NCBI GenBank assembly: GCA_951813255.1
Contig: OX638353.1
Span: 3,210,782-3,274,781, forward strand
Source of the DNA: an uncultured Dehalococcoidia bacterium
GTDB lineage: Bacteria; Chloroflexota; Dehalococcoidia; Lucifugimonadales; JAAXIE01
Direction of reading: 5' to 3'
DNA length: 64,000 nucleotides
The translations under genes and the position numbers were made by a program. Below are positions 18,864-27,946 of this stretch, in pieces. Under the pieces are notes generated by a model. The model made no database searches, was not told the DNA's origin, and saw only the letters and a program-made list of their open reading frames with translations. How positions within the stretch are numbered: position 1 is the first letter of the stretch; the number at the start of each line of letters is the position of its first letter.

Positions 18864-19619
18864 ATGGTGAGACTGGAAGGGAAGGTGGCCCTGATTAGTG
18901 GTGGCGCCCGTGGGATGGGAGCCGCTGAGGCACGGCTGTTCGCTCAAGAGGGGGCCAAGGTTGTCATCGGCGATGTGCGGGAGGATGAGGGCAGGCAGGT
19001 GGAGGCCCAGATAAACGAAGCTGGGGGAGAGGCCCTGTTCCTCAAGCTTGATGTCACCAGCGAAGCGGACTGGGAGAGCGTCGTGGCCTCCACGGTCAGC
19101 AGGTTCGGCAAGCTGGATGTGCTGGTGAACAATGCTGGCATCGGAGGCGGGGGCCGGCTGGAACACACCGCGCTGGAAGACTGGGACCGGATGATGGACA
19201 TCAATGCCAAGGGAGTCTTCCTTGGCACCAAGACCGCCATTCCTGCGATGCGCGAGGCTGGCGGGGGCTCCATCGTCAACATCTCGTCCATCTGGGGCAT
19301 GGTCGGGGCCGAGATGAGCAGCCCCATGTACCAAGCCTCCAAGGGCGCGGTCCGCCTGCTGACCAAGACCACTGCACTACAGCATGCCGACGACGGCATA
19401 CGCTGCAACTCGGTACATCCCGGCCCCATCGCCACGCCTCTCACCGAGGCCAGTCGCAACGACCCGGAGCGCAACCGTGTGATGCTGGAGCGCACTCCCA
19501 TGGGACGCTACGCGGAGCCGATAGAGGTGGCGTACGGCGTTCTCTACCTAGCCTCCGACGAGGCTTCCTATGTCACTGGCAGCGAGCTGGCCATCGACGG
19601 CGGTTGGACAGCGCAGTAG
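18864..19619 (+). CDS. SDR family NAD(P)-dependent oxidoreductase
   Basis: Classical short-chain dehydrogenase of 251 aa. It shows the cofactor loop GGARGMG near residues 12-18, a D in GDVRED that suggests NAD preference, NNAGIGGGG, and a catalytic S (ISSIWG) with YQASK. The C-terminus (YVTGSELAIDGGWTAQ) is typical. GGGAGGGA directly precedes the ATG. It is close to 3-alpha/20-beta-hydroxysteroid and cyclohexanol dehydrogenase-type SDRs. It is convergent with the LigB gene, with a shared terminator between, so it is not in the same operon. Confidence 0.9.
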   Translation: MVRLEGKVALISGGARGMGAAEARLFAQEGAKVVIGDVREDEGRQVEAQINEAGGEALFLKLDVTSEADWESVVASTVSRFGKLDVLVNNAGIGGGGRLEHTALEDWDRMMDINAKGVFLGTKTAIPAMREAGGGSIVNISSIWGMVGAEMSSPMYQASKGAVRLLTKTTALQHADDGIRCNSVHPGPIATPLTEASRNDPERNRVMLERTPMGRYAEPIEVAYGVLYLASDEASYVTGSELAIDGGWTAQ

Positions 19620-19642
19620 TCCTGAATCAATAGGGTCTAAAG

Positions 19643-19669
19643 GAAGGGGCGCTACAAGAGCACCCCTTC
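19643..19669. terminator. Bidirectional hairpin between convergent SDR and LigB genes
   Basis: GAAGGGG (19643-19649) pairs with CCCCTTC (19663-19669), and an inner GCT/AGC extends the stem past one mismatch. It sits in the 78-bp convergent gap. There is no long T run. Confidence 0.5.
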
Positions 19670-19697
19670 TCATGCATGCTGCGAAAAGTCGACTTGG

Positions 19698-20693
19698 TCA
19701 GTCCCACTTGGCGTAAGCCATGGCGCAACCGGTGCCTGCTGGCGAGCGGTAGCAGGGGACGTAATCGAATATCTCCATCTCCATATGCTCGCAGGCGGAG
19801 GTGGTGAGAATCCAATTGCGTATTTCGGAATTGCCGGAGTCCATGCGCTCGCGGGGCAAGCGCGAGAGCTTGACGATGCTCTTCTCCTTCATGCCGTCCA
19901 TGGCCATGTAGTCCAGTTCCTCGTCCACGACAAAGTGGCTCAAGCCGCCGGAGGCCAGGATACCCACGCGGGCATTAGTGGGCCAGGCTTCGATTGCCCC
20001 GCGGATGGCGCGACCCATGTCGAAGCAGCGCTTGGGGGTGGGCTGGTTGGGCGGATAGTAGGTATTTACCATGATGGGCACTGTGGGTATCAGCCCCTCG
20101 GTCATGATGCGGTGGTAGACGAACCCGAAGGCGTGGCCGATACCGCCCTGCGACCGACCACCACGGTCGGGGTCAAGGAACCTCGAGCAGGCTACGTCAT
20201 ACTCGGACTCCACCAGGTACTCGATGACGTGCCGGCCCAAGGCCGAGTGGGTGGGTACCACCTGGTCTTCCTCGCGGTACCCCACCAATGGGCGATCGCC
20301 CACGCCGGTGGATATGCCACGACCCTTCGCAATTACGTCGTCGCCCCAGTAGACGGAGACGCCCGGCATGTTGTCGTCCTGAAGATACTCTTGCTGGTCG
20401 TCACCCACCATCACCAGGACATCGAGCTTGGCCCCGTACAGGGCTTCCACGACCTTGGCGACTCCCTTCTGGTTCTGATCGAAGCGCTGCTGGAACTTCT
20501 CGGGCGTTATCTCCTTGGCGATGCGTGCTACGTCGGCACGGTTGAGAAGGTCCTCGTAGTTTGAGACTACGCCGTCAGTACCGATGAGAGCAGGGTTCCT
20601 CTTGTCGTGCTCGCCCCGTGCTGGCCACGCTTCTGGGACCATACTAACCTGCGGGCTGTGGGAAACTCCTAGACCCAGTACCAGTTCTGCCAT
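19698..20693 (-). CDS. LigB-type class III extradiol ring-cleavage dioxygenase
   Basis: Protein of 331 aa of the LigB/protocatechuate 4,5-dioxygenase catalytic-subunit superfamily, non-heme Fe(II) enzymes that open catecholic rings next to the diol. Metal-ligand regions are visible as GLGVSHSPQVSM at the N-terminus and ASGGLSHFVVDEELD near residue 260. AAGGAGAATATC gives a good ribosome site. It lies 94 bp downstream of a VOC-family gene on the same strand. The substrate is unknown; a separate LigA-type subunit is not seen. Confidence 0.88.
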   Translation of the reverse strand: MAELVLGLGVSHSPQVSMVPEAWPARGEHDKRNPALIGTDGVVSNYEDLLNRADVARIAKEITPEKFQQRFDQNQKGVAKVVEALYGAKLDVLVMVGDDQQEYLQDDNMPGVSVYWGDDVIAKGRGISTGVGDRPLVGYREEDQVVPTHSALGRHVIEYLVESEYDVACSRFLDPDRGGRSQGGIGHAFGFVYHRIMTEGLIPTVPIMVNTYYPPNQPTPKRCFDMGRAIRGAIEAWPTNARVGILASGGLSHFVVDEELDYMAMDGMKEKSIVKLSRLPRERMDSGNSEIRNWILTTSACEHMEMEIFDYVPCYRSPAGTGCAMAYAKWD

Positions 20694-20787
20694 GATATTC
20701 TCCTTTATGGCTTGGGAACCTGTTTGTTGAGGTTGGGTTACGATTCTCCCTCCCCCTCAAGGGGGTAAGGGCCGGTTCGGGTGATAT

Positions 20788-21186
20788 CTAATACCAGTGG
20801 CGCAGCTCAATGCGGTTCCCGTGGGGGTCAGTGATCTCCGCCCGAGCGTACCAACCTTCCTGGATGCGAGGGCCCCATGTGGGCTCGACCCCATGCCCCT
20901 TGAGGTAGGACAGCGTCTCGTCCATGTTTTCGACTTCCAGGGCCATCATGCGTATGCCAAGATTCTCACCTTCGGGCCGGTCGCCTGGCCTAGCCCCGTC
21001 GTAGGAAATCAGCTCTACGCACTGGTCGCCGACTTCCAGCATCACAATATCCATGGGTACGCCCAGTATCGACTGCTCCACCCGCTGGGTCACCTTTTCC
21101 TTCAAGCCAAGCACGTTGGAATAGAAGTTGAGGCTGGCCTCCATGTCATCGGTGATGATCTCCACATGGTCTATCTTCTTGAACAT
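20788..21186 (-). CDS. VOC family protein (glyoxalase/epimerase/dioxygenase fold)
   Basis: Vicinal-oxygen-chelate protein of 132 aa with two beta-alpha-beta-beta-beta modules: KKIDHVEIITDDMEASLNFY at the start and GNRIELRHWY at the end. The ligands would be H8, a Glu in the middle (E54/E58 region) and E near 128. It resembles methylmalonyl-CoA epimerase and lactoylglutathione-lyase-like proteins. It leads a two-gene unit with LigB. Whether it isomerises a CoA ester or cleaves or rearranges an aromatic intermediate cannot be told. Confidence 0.85.
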   Translation of the reverse strand: MFKKIDHVEIITDDMEASLNFYSNVLGLKEKVTQRVEQSILGVPMDIVMLEVGDQCVELISYDGARPGDRPEGENLGIRMMALEVENMDETLSYLKGHGVEPTWGPRIQEGWYARAEITDPHGNRIELRHWY

Positions 21187-21442
21187 CCTTCACCTCTCAT
21201 TGGCTCGGAAGCATCGTACTCGTAGAAACATGCCGATTATGTGGCTGAGTGGGCAATGTTGGGGTGACGGGATGCTAGCATGGCGTATCTGACGGGTCAA
21301 CACGGTGAACACATGACGTTCGGTGATGGCTACTGGAGCGACGCGGTAGTTCCGGTCACGAGGAGGGCGTCCTAGCAAGGGCGAGGAGCAGGGCTGGGGC
21401 ATGGTGTACTATGGAATGACGCGAACCTGCAGGAGGTAGTTG

Positions 21443-22423
21443 ATGCCTGCGCTCCCACTCAAATTCGGCTGCGGACCGTATGACCGGACTGAGGCCTTGC
21501 GGAATGGGATCATCCAGCCGGAAGGCATCGACCTTACCTATGTGGCAGTCGAGCCGCCGCCCATTCTTATCGACCGTATGGTCAAAGACAGGGAATTTGA
21601 CGCCTCCGAGATGTTCCTCGCCCTCTATATGAGCCTACGCGCACGGGGCGAGTTCCCCTTTGTGGCCATCCCTGCCTTTCCGTCCCGGGTTTTTCGCCAT
21701 GCCTTTATGTTTGTGAACACCAACTCGGGTATACGCGCCCCGCAGGATTTGGCAGGCAAGCGGGTTGGGGTACCTGAATTCCGACAGACAGCTTCAGTGT
21801 GGATCAAGGGCATCCTGCAACATGAATACGATGTGGACCTCCATTCCATCCACTGGTTCGAGGGGGGCGATAACCGGCCTAGGGCTCGCGACCTGCTGGA
21901 TGTGCAGCCAGACGCCGACCCAGATATCGACCTGCAATTTATCGGCGAGGACAAGACCCTCAGCGCCATGCTGGCCGATGGCGAGATCGATGCGCTGCTT
22001 GGGGCGCGCCGTCCCAACACCTTTGGTGTGAGTCCTCATGTGCAACGCCTCTTTCCCAACTACCGGCAGGTGGAGCAGAACTACTACCGCAAGACGGGGT
22101 TGTTCCCCATCATGCACACGGTGGTGCTCAAAGAAGAATTGCACCGGGAGCACCCTTGGGTTGCCCGCAGCCTCTTCCAAGCCATGGAGGAGTCGAAGGA
22201 CTGGGTGATGACCCGGATGCTCAACACAGGCACCCTGCGCTTCATGCTGCCTTGGATGTTTGAGGACCTGGAGGAGATGGACCGGGTGTTTGAGGGAGAC
22301 CCGTGGGTCTACGGTTTGGAGCCCAACCGGCACATTCTCAATACCCTGATGGGCTACTTGGTGGAGCAGGGCCTGATGGAGCGTGCCGTCCCGCTGGAAG
22401 AACTGTTTGCGCCCGTGGAATAG
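21443..22423 (+). CDS. 4,5-dihydroxyphthalate decarboxylase-like / NMT1-THI5-like protein (copy 1)
   Basis: Protein of 326 aa resembling Pht5 (4,5-dihydroxyphthalate decarboxylase) and periplasmic-binding-fold NMT1 proteins. Family blocks are CGPYDRTEALRNGIIQPEGI, REFDASEMFLALYM, FVAIPAFPSRVFRHAFMFVN and LAGKRVGVPE. There is no signal peptide, which fits a cytoplasmic decarboxylase-type member better than a transport receptor. AGGAGG 6 nt before ATG 21443 sets the start. It is paired with a paralogue 88 bp downstream. The substrate is unknown. Confidence 0.82.
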   Translation: MPALPLKFGCGPYDRTEALRNGIIQPEGIDLTYVAVEPPPILIDRMVKDREFDASEMFLALYMSLRARGEFPFVAIPAFPSRVFRHAFMFVNTNSGIRAPQDLAGKRVGVPEFRQTASVWIKGILQHEYDVDLHSIHWFEGGDNRPRARDLLDVQPDADPDIDLQFIGEDKTLSAMLADGEIDALLGARRPNTFGVSPHVQRLFPNYRQVEQNYYRKTGLFPIMHTVVLKEELHREHPWVARSLFQAMEESKDWVMTRMLNTGTLRFMLPWMFEDLEEMDRVFEGDPWVYGLEPNRHILNTLMGYLVEQGLMERAVPLEELFAPVE

Positions 22424-22511
22424 GGGCGGCTCCAGTTGACCGACTGGAGTCCAGCTTCCTACAATCCGGCTACTCGCCCAAATGGATTCGTTGGAGGGAG
22501 GACCTGTCGCT

Positions 22512-23498
22512 GTGAAGTTGAACCTGAGCCTAGCCTGCGGTGAGTACGACCGCACAATGGCCCTGCAGAATGGGAGCATCAAACCTGATGGCATAGATAT
22601 CAACTATGTGCCCATGTTGCCGAGCGAGCTCTTCCGGAGGCAAGCACGGCACGCTGAATTCGACATCGCCGAGTTCTCCCTTTCCACCCTGTGCCATCTG
22701 AGTGATGGGGGGGACCGCCGGCTGGTGGCCATCCCCGTGTTCCCATCACGCAAGTTCCGCCATTCGGAGATATGGGTTAATGCTCGGGCTGGGATAAATG
22801 GCCCCGCCGACCTGCGAGGGAAGCGCATAGGAGCTATGGAGTACCAGCAGACGGCCGCGGTCTGGCAGCGGGCTATGCTGCAGCATGACTATGGAATTGC
22901 TCCCAGCGAGGTGGAGTGGTGTTTCGGGGCTTGGGAAGTGCCGGGAACCTACTCCGAGCGTGTGCCTCTGGAGTTGCCGAGTGAGATTCGCACTGAGGTC
23001 ATCCCCAACGACAAGTGTCTGAACCAGATGCTGGTGGATGGTGAGATCGACGCCCTGATGGGGGCCGACCCTCCCGCGTGTGTCAGGGAGAACTCGCCTA
23101 ACGTGAAGCTTCTCTTCCCCAACTACTATGAGTTGGAGGTGGAGTACTTCCGGCGCACCCAGATGTTCCCGATCATGCATACCGTGGTCATCAAGCGAGA
23201 GCTCTACGAGGAGCACCCCTGGGTGGCGGCTAATGTCTACAAGGCATTCGTCGAGTCCAAGGCCCAAGCCGCGGAGAAGCTGCCCCGGGCAGGCGCCCTC
23301 TACTGCATGCTGCCGTGGCTGGTGAAGCATATCGAAGACGACCTCGCCATACTGGGCCCGGATCCTTTCCCCTACGGTTTGGAGGCGAACCGGCACACCC
23401 TGGAGACCTTCCTGGGGTATGTGCATGAGCAGGGCATCGTCAAGAAGCCGATGGCGCTAGACTCGCTCTTCGCCTCCGAGACCCATGCCGGGGTATAA
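22512..23498 (+). CDS. 4,5-dihydroxyphthalate decarboxylase-like protein (copy 2)
   Basis: Paralogue of the preceding gene with the same blocks: LACGEYDRTMALQNGSIKPD, AEFDIAEFSLSTLC, LVAIPVFPSRKFRHSEIWVN and LRGKRIGAMEYQQTAAVWQR. The open frame starts at ATG 22482, but GTG 22512 has GAGGGAGGA about 9 nt upstream and gives 328 aa, matching copy 1. The two copies are clearly diverged, so they probably act on different substrates or as a heteromer. A hairpin at 23524-23554 closes the unit. Confidence 0.82.
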   Translation: MKLNLSLACGEYDRTMALQNGSIKPDGIDINYVPMLPSELFRRQARHAEFDIAEFSLSTLCHLSDGGDRRLVAIPVFPSRKFRHSEIWVNARAGINGPADLRGKRIGAMEYQQTAAVWQRAMLQHDYGIAPSEVEWCFGAWEVPGTYSERVPLELPSEIRTEVIPNDKCLNQMLVDGEIDALMGADPPACVRENSPNVKLLFPNYYELEVEYFRRTQMFPIMHTVVIKRELYEEHPWVAANVYKAFVESKAQAAEKLPRAGALYCMLPWLVKHIEDDLAILGPDPFPYGLEANRHTLETFLGYVHEQGIVKKPMALDSLFASETHAGV

Positions 23499-23523
23499 AG
23501 GTCTGTTCTAGGCTGCCGCGTCG

Positions 23524-23554
23524 AGCGGGAGGGCTTGTGGGAGAGCCTCCCGCT
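23524..23554 (+). terminator. Hairpin after the decarboxylase-like pair
   Basis: AGCGGGAGG (23524-23532) pairs with CCTCCCGCT (23546-23554); GCT/AGC extends it past a bulge. There is no T run, so termination is not assured. Confidence 0.4.
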
Positions 23555-23694
23555 GGACGCCGGTGTGCCCGAAGTGTACGCAGCACCAGACATTGACGTT
23601 TTGCGTAAGACGGGGCGACGGTGTAGGATATGCTGGCTTTCGATACGGCTGCAAAGCCCCGCACAACACGCAATACCAACGGAGCCGATCCTAA

Positions 23695-25968
23695 TTGACC
23701 AGTATGAATGATGCATTGTCATCCCAAGTTGCCTCACCGCTGACTGGGCCGCCTATCAACCCTGACTTCGAAAAGGTGTTGAATGAGCTGGTCGCCCTTG
23801 CCAGACAAGGCCACTCGCCGAGCAGCGCCTACTTCAACCCATCTGACCAGTGGCTTGTTGACCGGATGCGGGTCTTCCAAGATATGCCAGAGTCGGAGCA
23901 GAAGCGCATCCTTGAAGAAGCCGAGGCGATAGAGCAGGAAGCCGTTGAGTTGAATGCCGTCGGCCGGGCTGCGACCAAGGCTTGGCCGGACGCGGTGGTG
24001 CGGCTGGATACTGGCGGTTTCGGCTTCTTCAGTCAACTGGGGGTGGTGCGACGCCCTGACCTAACCAAGTATTTCGTCGACGGCTATGAGCGCAACCGCG
24101 ATGACGTGGCCTTCAGCGAGGAAAACCAGTCCCTCTTTGCCGAAGTGTTGCACTATGCCGTTGATTACATGCGAGCGAAGCTGGCTGCTGGGGACACCAT
24201 CATCCAGAGCGACCGGCAGATCGGCGATGCTCCCGGCCGGTCCTACCATGCCCGGCAAATGCTCTTTGGCGAGCGGTACATGCAGATTCCCTTCTGCTGG
24301 CGCCAGCTGACTTTCGACTTGCCGGCTGACCAGATGACCTCCGACCCGGACATTCTCGAAGTCACCATTCCCTGCTGGCTTGATGACTTGGGTTTGCCGG
24401 AAGACCTGAAGGCCCGCATCGTTGAGAAGGGCATACACCAACTGGTGTTCAAGGCTCCCACCAAAGGGCTGTCCCTGCACTTCGGGTTCGACTACATCGG
24501 TGAGCATAAGATGGGCCCGCTGTCCATCGCCATGTTCCAGGTCAAACAGCGCAACGGAATCGCGGTGCAGGCTGCCCTGAGTGTCGCTAGAGCCAAGACC
24601 CTCGGTGGACGCATGACCAATACCGCCCTTGTTACCATCGGCCCCTCTCTCCACGGTAAGAGCACCCTCACTATCATGATCGACCTCAAGGAAAGCGAGC
24701 TTGCCCGGCTGCTCTCTCTGCCAGACGACCCCGGTGAGGGCGTGTACCCCATGAACGACGACATAGTGCTGTTGCAGCCTCTGGATGAAGAGACGCAAGA
24801 GGGTGAGGGCCTGATTCGCCTGACGCACGGCATCGATGGCACCGAGAACTGTCTGTATGCCATGCCCTTTGGCCTCACACGCGAGGACGACCCCATCACA
24901 TATGACGTGGTGCGGGGCACCAGCGATGCGCCCAACCCCCAAGAGACCTTGGAGAACGTGCCCATTGATGTGGCTAAAGGGGTGCCCAACTATCTAGCCA
25001 ATCCCGTGCGCAACATGAGGCTCATCCTCTCCCGTTCCCGCCTGTTGGAGCGGAAGAACGCGAAACATGTGCTGGAAGCGATAACGTCCGGGCGCACCAA
25101 CGATTCGGTACATGTGCCCATGGAAGAGACGGACCAAGTCTTCTGGCAGGCGGTGATGAGGCAGAATACCGTGGTGCCGCCGCTGCTCAGGCTGAGTCTG
25201 GAGCAATACATCCGGGTGCTGATGTATGGCGAGGCAGTGCAGATGGGGGCTGCCACGGGGGCCATTGGCAGGCCCTATGTAGAGTACTTCTCCGACCCCT
25301 TCATCATCGGACTGGAGGACGAGAATGCCAGCCTGATGTACCACATCCTGCAACGGATGGGCCGGGGTGGAATGTCCCAGTCCTACTTTGTGTTCAATAC
25401 GGGCGGTGTCGGGGCCGATACGAACGACGAGGCTGCCGGGGCCACCTACCGGAAGGTACCGCGGGAATTGACCCTCATGCTCCAGGAGGCTTTGCTGCGC
25501 GATGCCGTAAAGTTTGAGTTCGATCCCAGCTTGGGCTCCGAGCTTGCAGTGGCTATTGTCGACGCCTCAGGACGTGAAGTAATGGACCTGCGCAGCGACT
25601 GGCTACCCCGTGAGATATACGGTCGGGAGGAATACACCAAGCGGGTGCTTCAACTGAAGCAGCGTCGCTACTATGGGCGTGATGCGGAGGACAAGGCTGG
25701 CATTCTGCGCTACACCAAGACGACTGATGCAATGTTCGATCTTGATGATATTCCTGCCCCCACCGACGAGCGCGAGTTGGCTTGGCTCCTCTCCTTCTAC
25801 TGGAACGTCCCTATGCCCGCCAACACCCTAGCCGATCTAGTAGCCACATCCCACCAAGGCCTGCGCCCCGCTTCGCATCTTCTGCGGGAGCTGCGCCGGA
25901 AGTGCGCGGGGCAGATTGGGCGCATGGGCGGGGCGTCGGGTCTGCTGGCTGAGTTGGGAGTAGGTTAG
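23695..25968 (+). CDS. PEPCK-like P-loop protein, unusually long
   Basis: Protein of 757 aa with features of the ATP-type phosphoenolpyruvate carboxykinase fold: a P-loop-like IGPSLHGKSTLT (about residues 321-332, compare GLSGTGKTTLS), MNDDIVLL at the metal-site position, and NTGGVGADTNDEAAGATYRKVPRELT near the C-terminus. It is over 200 residues longer than standard PEPCK and several catalytic motifs are altered, so the reaction is uncertain. The TTG at 23695 has GGAG 10 nt upstream; ATG 23704 is an alternative. It lies alone, convergent with the M20 gene. Another kinase-fold role is possible. Confidence 0.6.
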   Translation: MTSMNDALSSQVASPLTGPPINPDFEKVLNELVALARQGHSPSSAYFNPSDQWLVDRMRVFQDMPESEQKRILEEAEAIEQEAVELNAVGRAATKAWPDAVVRLDTGGFGFFSQLGVVRRPDLTKYFVDGYERNRDDVAFSEENQSLFAEVLHYAVDYMRAKLAAGDTIIQSDRQIGDAPGRSYHARQMLFGERYMQIPFCWRQLTFDLPADQMTSDPDILEVTIPCWLDDLGLPEDLKARIVEKGIHQLVFKAPTKGLSLHFGFDYIGEHKMGPLSIAMFQVKQRNGIAVQAALSVARAKTLGGRMTNTALVTIGPSLHGKSTLTIMIDLKESELARLLSLPDDPGEGVYPMNDDIVLLQPLDEETQEGEGLIRLTHGIDGTENCLYAMPFGLTREDDPITYDVVRGTSDAPNPQETLENVPIDVAKGVPNYLANPVRNMRLILSRSRLLERKNAKHVLEAITSGRTNDSVHVPMEETDQVFWQAVMRQNTVVPPLLRLSLEQYIRVLMYGEAVQMGAATGAIGRPYVEYFSDPFIIGLEDENASLMYHILQRMGRGGMSQSYFVFNTGGVGADTNDEAAGATYRKVPRELTLMLQEALLRDAVKFEFDPSLGSELAVAIVDASGREVMDLRSDWLPREIYGREEYTKRVLQLKQRRYYGRDAEDKAGILRYTKTTDAMFDLDDIPAPTDERELAWLLSFYWNVPMPANTLADLVATSHQGLRPASHLLRELRRKCAGQIGRMGGASGLLAELGVG

Positions 25969-25999
25969 ATACACGCCCTCCGAATCAGATCTTCTGCCC

Positions 26000-27211
26000 C
26001 TAGCCTCGGGCGGCGAACTCGTTGCGGGCTTGGGTTACCAGGTCGGGGTTGGTGAGGAGGTCGCAGGCGGTGAGGGCTAGGACTTTTGCGGTGGCGATGG
26101 CGTTTTCGTGGGCTAGGTCGGTGATGGATGCCTCGGTCATGCGGATGGAGTGGCCGGGGACGGGTTCCTCGCTGACGGCGAAGCGCAGGTAGTAAGAGGG
26201 CATTCTCTGGCTGACGTTGCCGAAGTCGGTGGAGGCTCCGCCGCCGCGGTTGGTGCGGGTCTCGTGGACTTCCAAGCCTGACTGGGGGCAGTTGTTGTAA
26301 GCGGTGCGGGCCAAGGCCTCGTTGGGTTTGACGTTTTCGTATAACGGGTAGACTTCCTCGATTTCCAGACTGGCACCTGTCAGCAGGGCTGCGCCCTCGG
26401 CTACGCGTTTAACTTTTTCCACCACCTCGAGGAGGTAGGCGCTGTCGCGGGAGCGGAGCATGAAGTTGGCGGCGGCGAAGTCTGGGACTACGTTGGGGGC
26501 CTTGCCACCGTCGGTGATGACGCCGTGGATGCGGACGTCTTCCTTGAGGTGCTGGCGGAGGGCGTCGATGCCGGTGAAGAGGTGGATGACGGAGTTGAGG
26601 GCGTTGATGCCCTCGTGGGGGACGGTGGCGGCGTGGGAGGCCTTGCCGTGGTAGGCGTAGCGGTAGCCGACCATGGCGAGGCTCCAGCTTTCGTCCATGG
26701 CGATGTTGGTGGGAATGACGGTGATGTTGGACGAGGGATGGGATGAGAGGGAGATGTCGACGTCGGAAAAGGCGCCACCCTCGATCATGCGGACCTTTCC
26801 GCCACCGCCCTCTTCGGCGGGGGTGCCGAGGATGACGAGCTTGCCGGGGAGGTCGCGGAGGGCGCTGACTGCGCCGAGCATGGCGCCGAGGTTGGAGATG
26901 GCGATGAGGTTGTGGCCGCAGCCGTGGCCGATGTCGGGGAGGGCATCGTACTCGGCGAGGAAAGCCACGGTGGGGCCGTCGCCATTGCCTTGGGCCTCGG
27001 CGCGGAAGGCGGTCTCGACGCCGCCGGTGCCACGCTCGACGGAGAAGCCGTGGCGTTCGAGGGCGGTGGCGAGGGCTGCGGAGGAGTAGGTTTCCTGGTA
27101 GTTGAGTTCGGGGTGGGCGTGGATGTCCTTGCTGACGGCGACGAGTTCATCGCGGGCCTCGTCGATGGCTGCCTTGATCAGGTCAGCGTAGGGTTGCTGG
27201 TTGGTGGTCAT
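26000..27211 (-). CDS. M20 family metallo-amidohydrolase
   Basis: Protein of 403 aa of the M20D amidase subfamily (AbgB, hippurate and indole-3-acetyl-amino-acid hydrolases). Metal-binding blocks are HPELNYQE, GHGCGHN and TPAEEGGGGK, with a dimerisation insert (YHGKASHAATVPHEGINAL). It probably releases an amino acid or acyl group from an amide. AGGAGGACACC precedes the ATG. The first two-thirds of the gene has extreme third-position GC. Array C begins 70 bp upstream of its start. Confidence 0.9.
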   Translation of the reverse strand: MTTNQQPYADLIKAAIDEARDELVAVSKDIHAHPELNYQETYSSAALATALERHGFSVERGTGGVETAFRAEAQGNGDGPTVAFLAEYDALPDIGHGCGHNLIAISNLGAMLGAVSALRDLPGKLVILGTPAEEGGGGKVRMIEGGAFSDVDISLSSHPSSNITVIPTNIAMDESWSLAMVGYRYAYHGKASHAATVPHEGINALNSVIHLFTGIDALRQHLKEDVRIHGVITDGGKAPNVVPDFAAANFMLRSRDSAYLLEVVEKVKRVAEGAALLTGASLEIEEVYPLYENVKPNEALARTAYNNCPQSGLEVHETRTNRGGGASTDFGNVSQRMPSYYLRFAVSEEPVPGHSIRMTEASITDLAHENAIATAKVLALTACDLLTNPDLVTQARNEFAARG

Positions 27212-27280
27212 GGTGTCCTCCTTGGGGTTGGTGGTTGCGATGTCACAATGTCAGAGCAGGTCGCGGTTTGGGGGGGGTGG

Positions 27281-27636
27281 CGGTCTCATTTGTCTCATGG
27301 TTGTATGTGAGCCAGCTACGAAAATCCGGTTTCATTCCGGGAGATTTCGTAGCTGCGAAAACAGGGGGTGAGAGGAGCGTTCGTAGCTGATGAGACAACA
27401 ATCGTAGCTGTAGCGAATTTTTCGTAGCTGAAAGTTGTCTCATTGTCTCATTGTTGTATCTGGGCCAGCTAGGAAAACGTTGTCTCACGCGGGGCAATTT
27501 CGTATCTGGAGAGCGGCGAGAAATGGTGACAAAAGGAGACAAGGCCGTAGCTGGGGACGGGATTTGTAGGGCTGAAATTTGTCTCATTTGTCTCATGGTT
27601 GTATCTGAGTCAGCTACGAAAGATTTGTCTCGTTCA
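27281..27636. repeat. Repeat array C: GTA(G/T)CTG scaffold with TTGTCTCAT tag
   Basis: Three units of about 150 bp. Each opens with a direct tag doublet ending at 27298, 27451 and 27596, followed by a partial dyad GTAT(C/G)TGxxxCAGCTAxGAAA at 27303, 27456 and 27601. Further GTA(G/T)CTG cores lie at 27359, 27383, 27403, 27423, 27502 and 27547. Inverted tags also occur, as in GTAGCTGATGAGACA at 27383-27397. The array fills the divergent gap between the M20 gene and the HEPN gene. Confidence 0.88.
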
Positions 27637-27946
27637 AGGGGTCTGGAAGGCGAGTTGGGGATGGGGTATGGGTCCCGCGCGCGCGGGCACGAGAGCGGGG
27701 TTGGCACGGGGATAGTTGGCCCCGGTTGGCTGGTTGCGGGTTGGGCTGGGTGTTGGGAGTGGTGCATGGGGTGATGATAGAACGCATGTGCGTTGGGTGT
27801 CAAGGGGGGAGGTGTCATGGGGGGAGTCTGCCATCCAGCTTCCAGATTTGAACACTGAACGGGAGAATCGATGTGATTGTCTTGTAATCTGTTCGGCGTC
27901 TACGGCACCGTGCTATAGTGACAGGTACAGGCGATAAGGACTACCC
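27637..27946. other. Intergenic, no supported gene
   Basis: G-rich sequence right of array C, including a GCGCGCGCG run near 27677. A TATAGT element at 27914-27919 may be the -10 of the HEPN gene, but no matching -35 is evident. The 191-codon minus-strand frame through here and array C looks compositional. Confidence 0.45.

Noticed and set aside
21443-23498. ABC transporter substrate-binding proteins of the NMT1 type
   Set aside because: No signal peptide or transporter genes nearby; the motifs match the 4,5-dihydroxyphthalate decarboxylase-like group better. Not fully excluded.
27243-27818. 191-codon minus-strand frame across array C
   Set aside because: Low-complexity Pro/Ser/His composition, no family, no ribosome site, and it is made of repeats.
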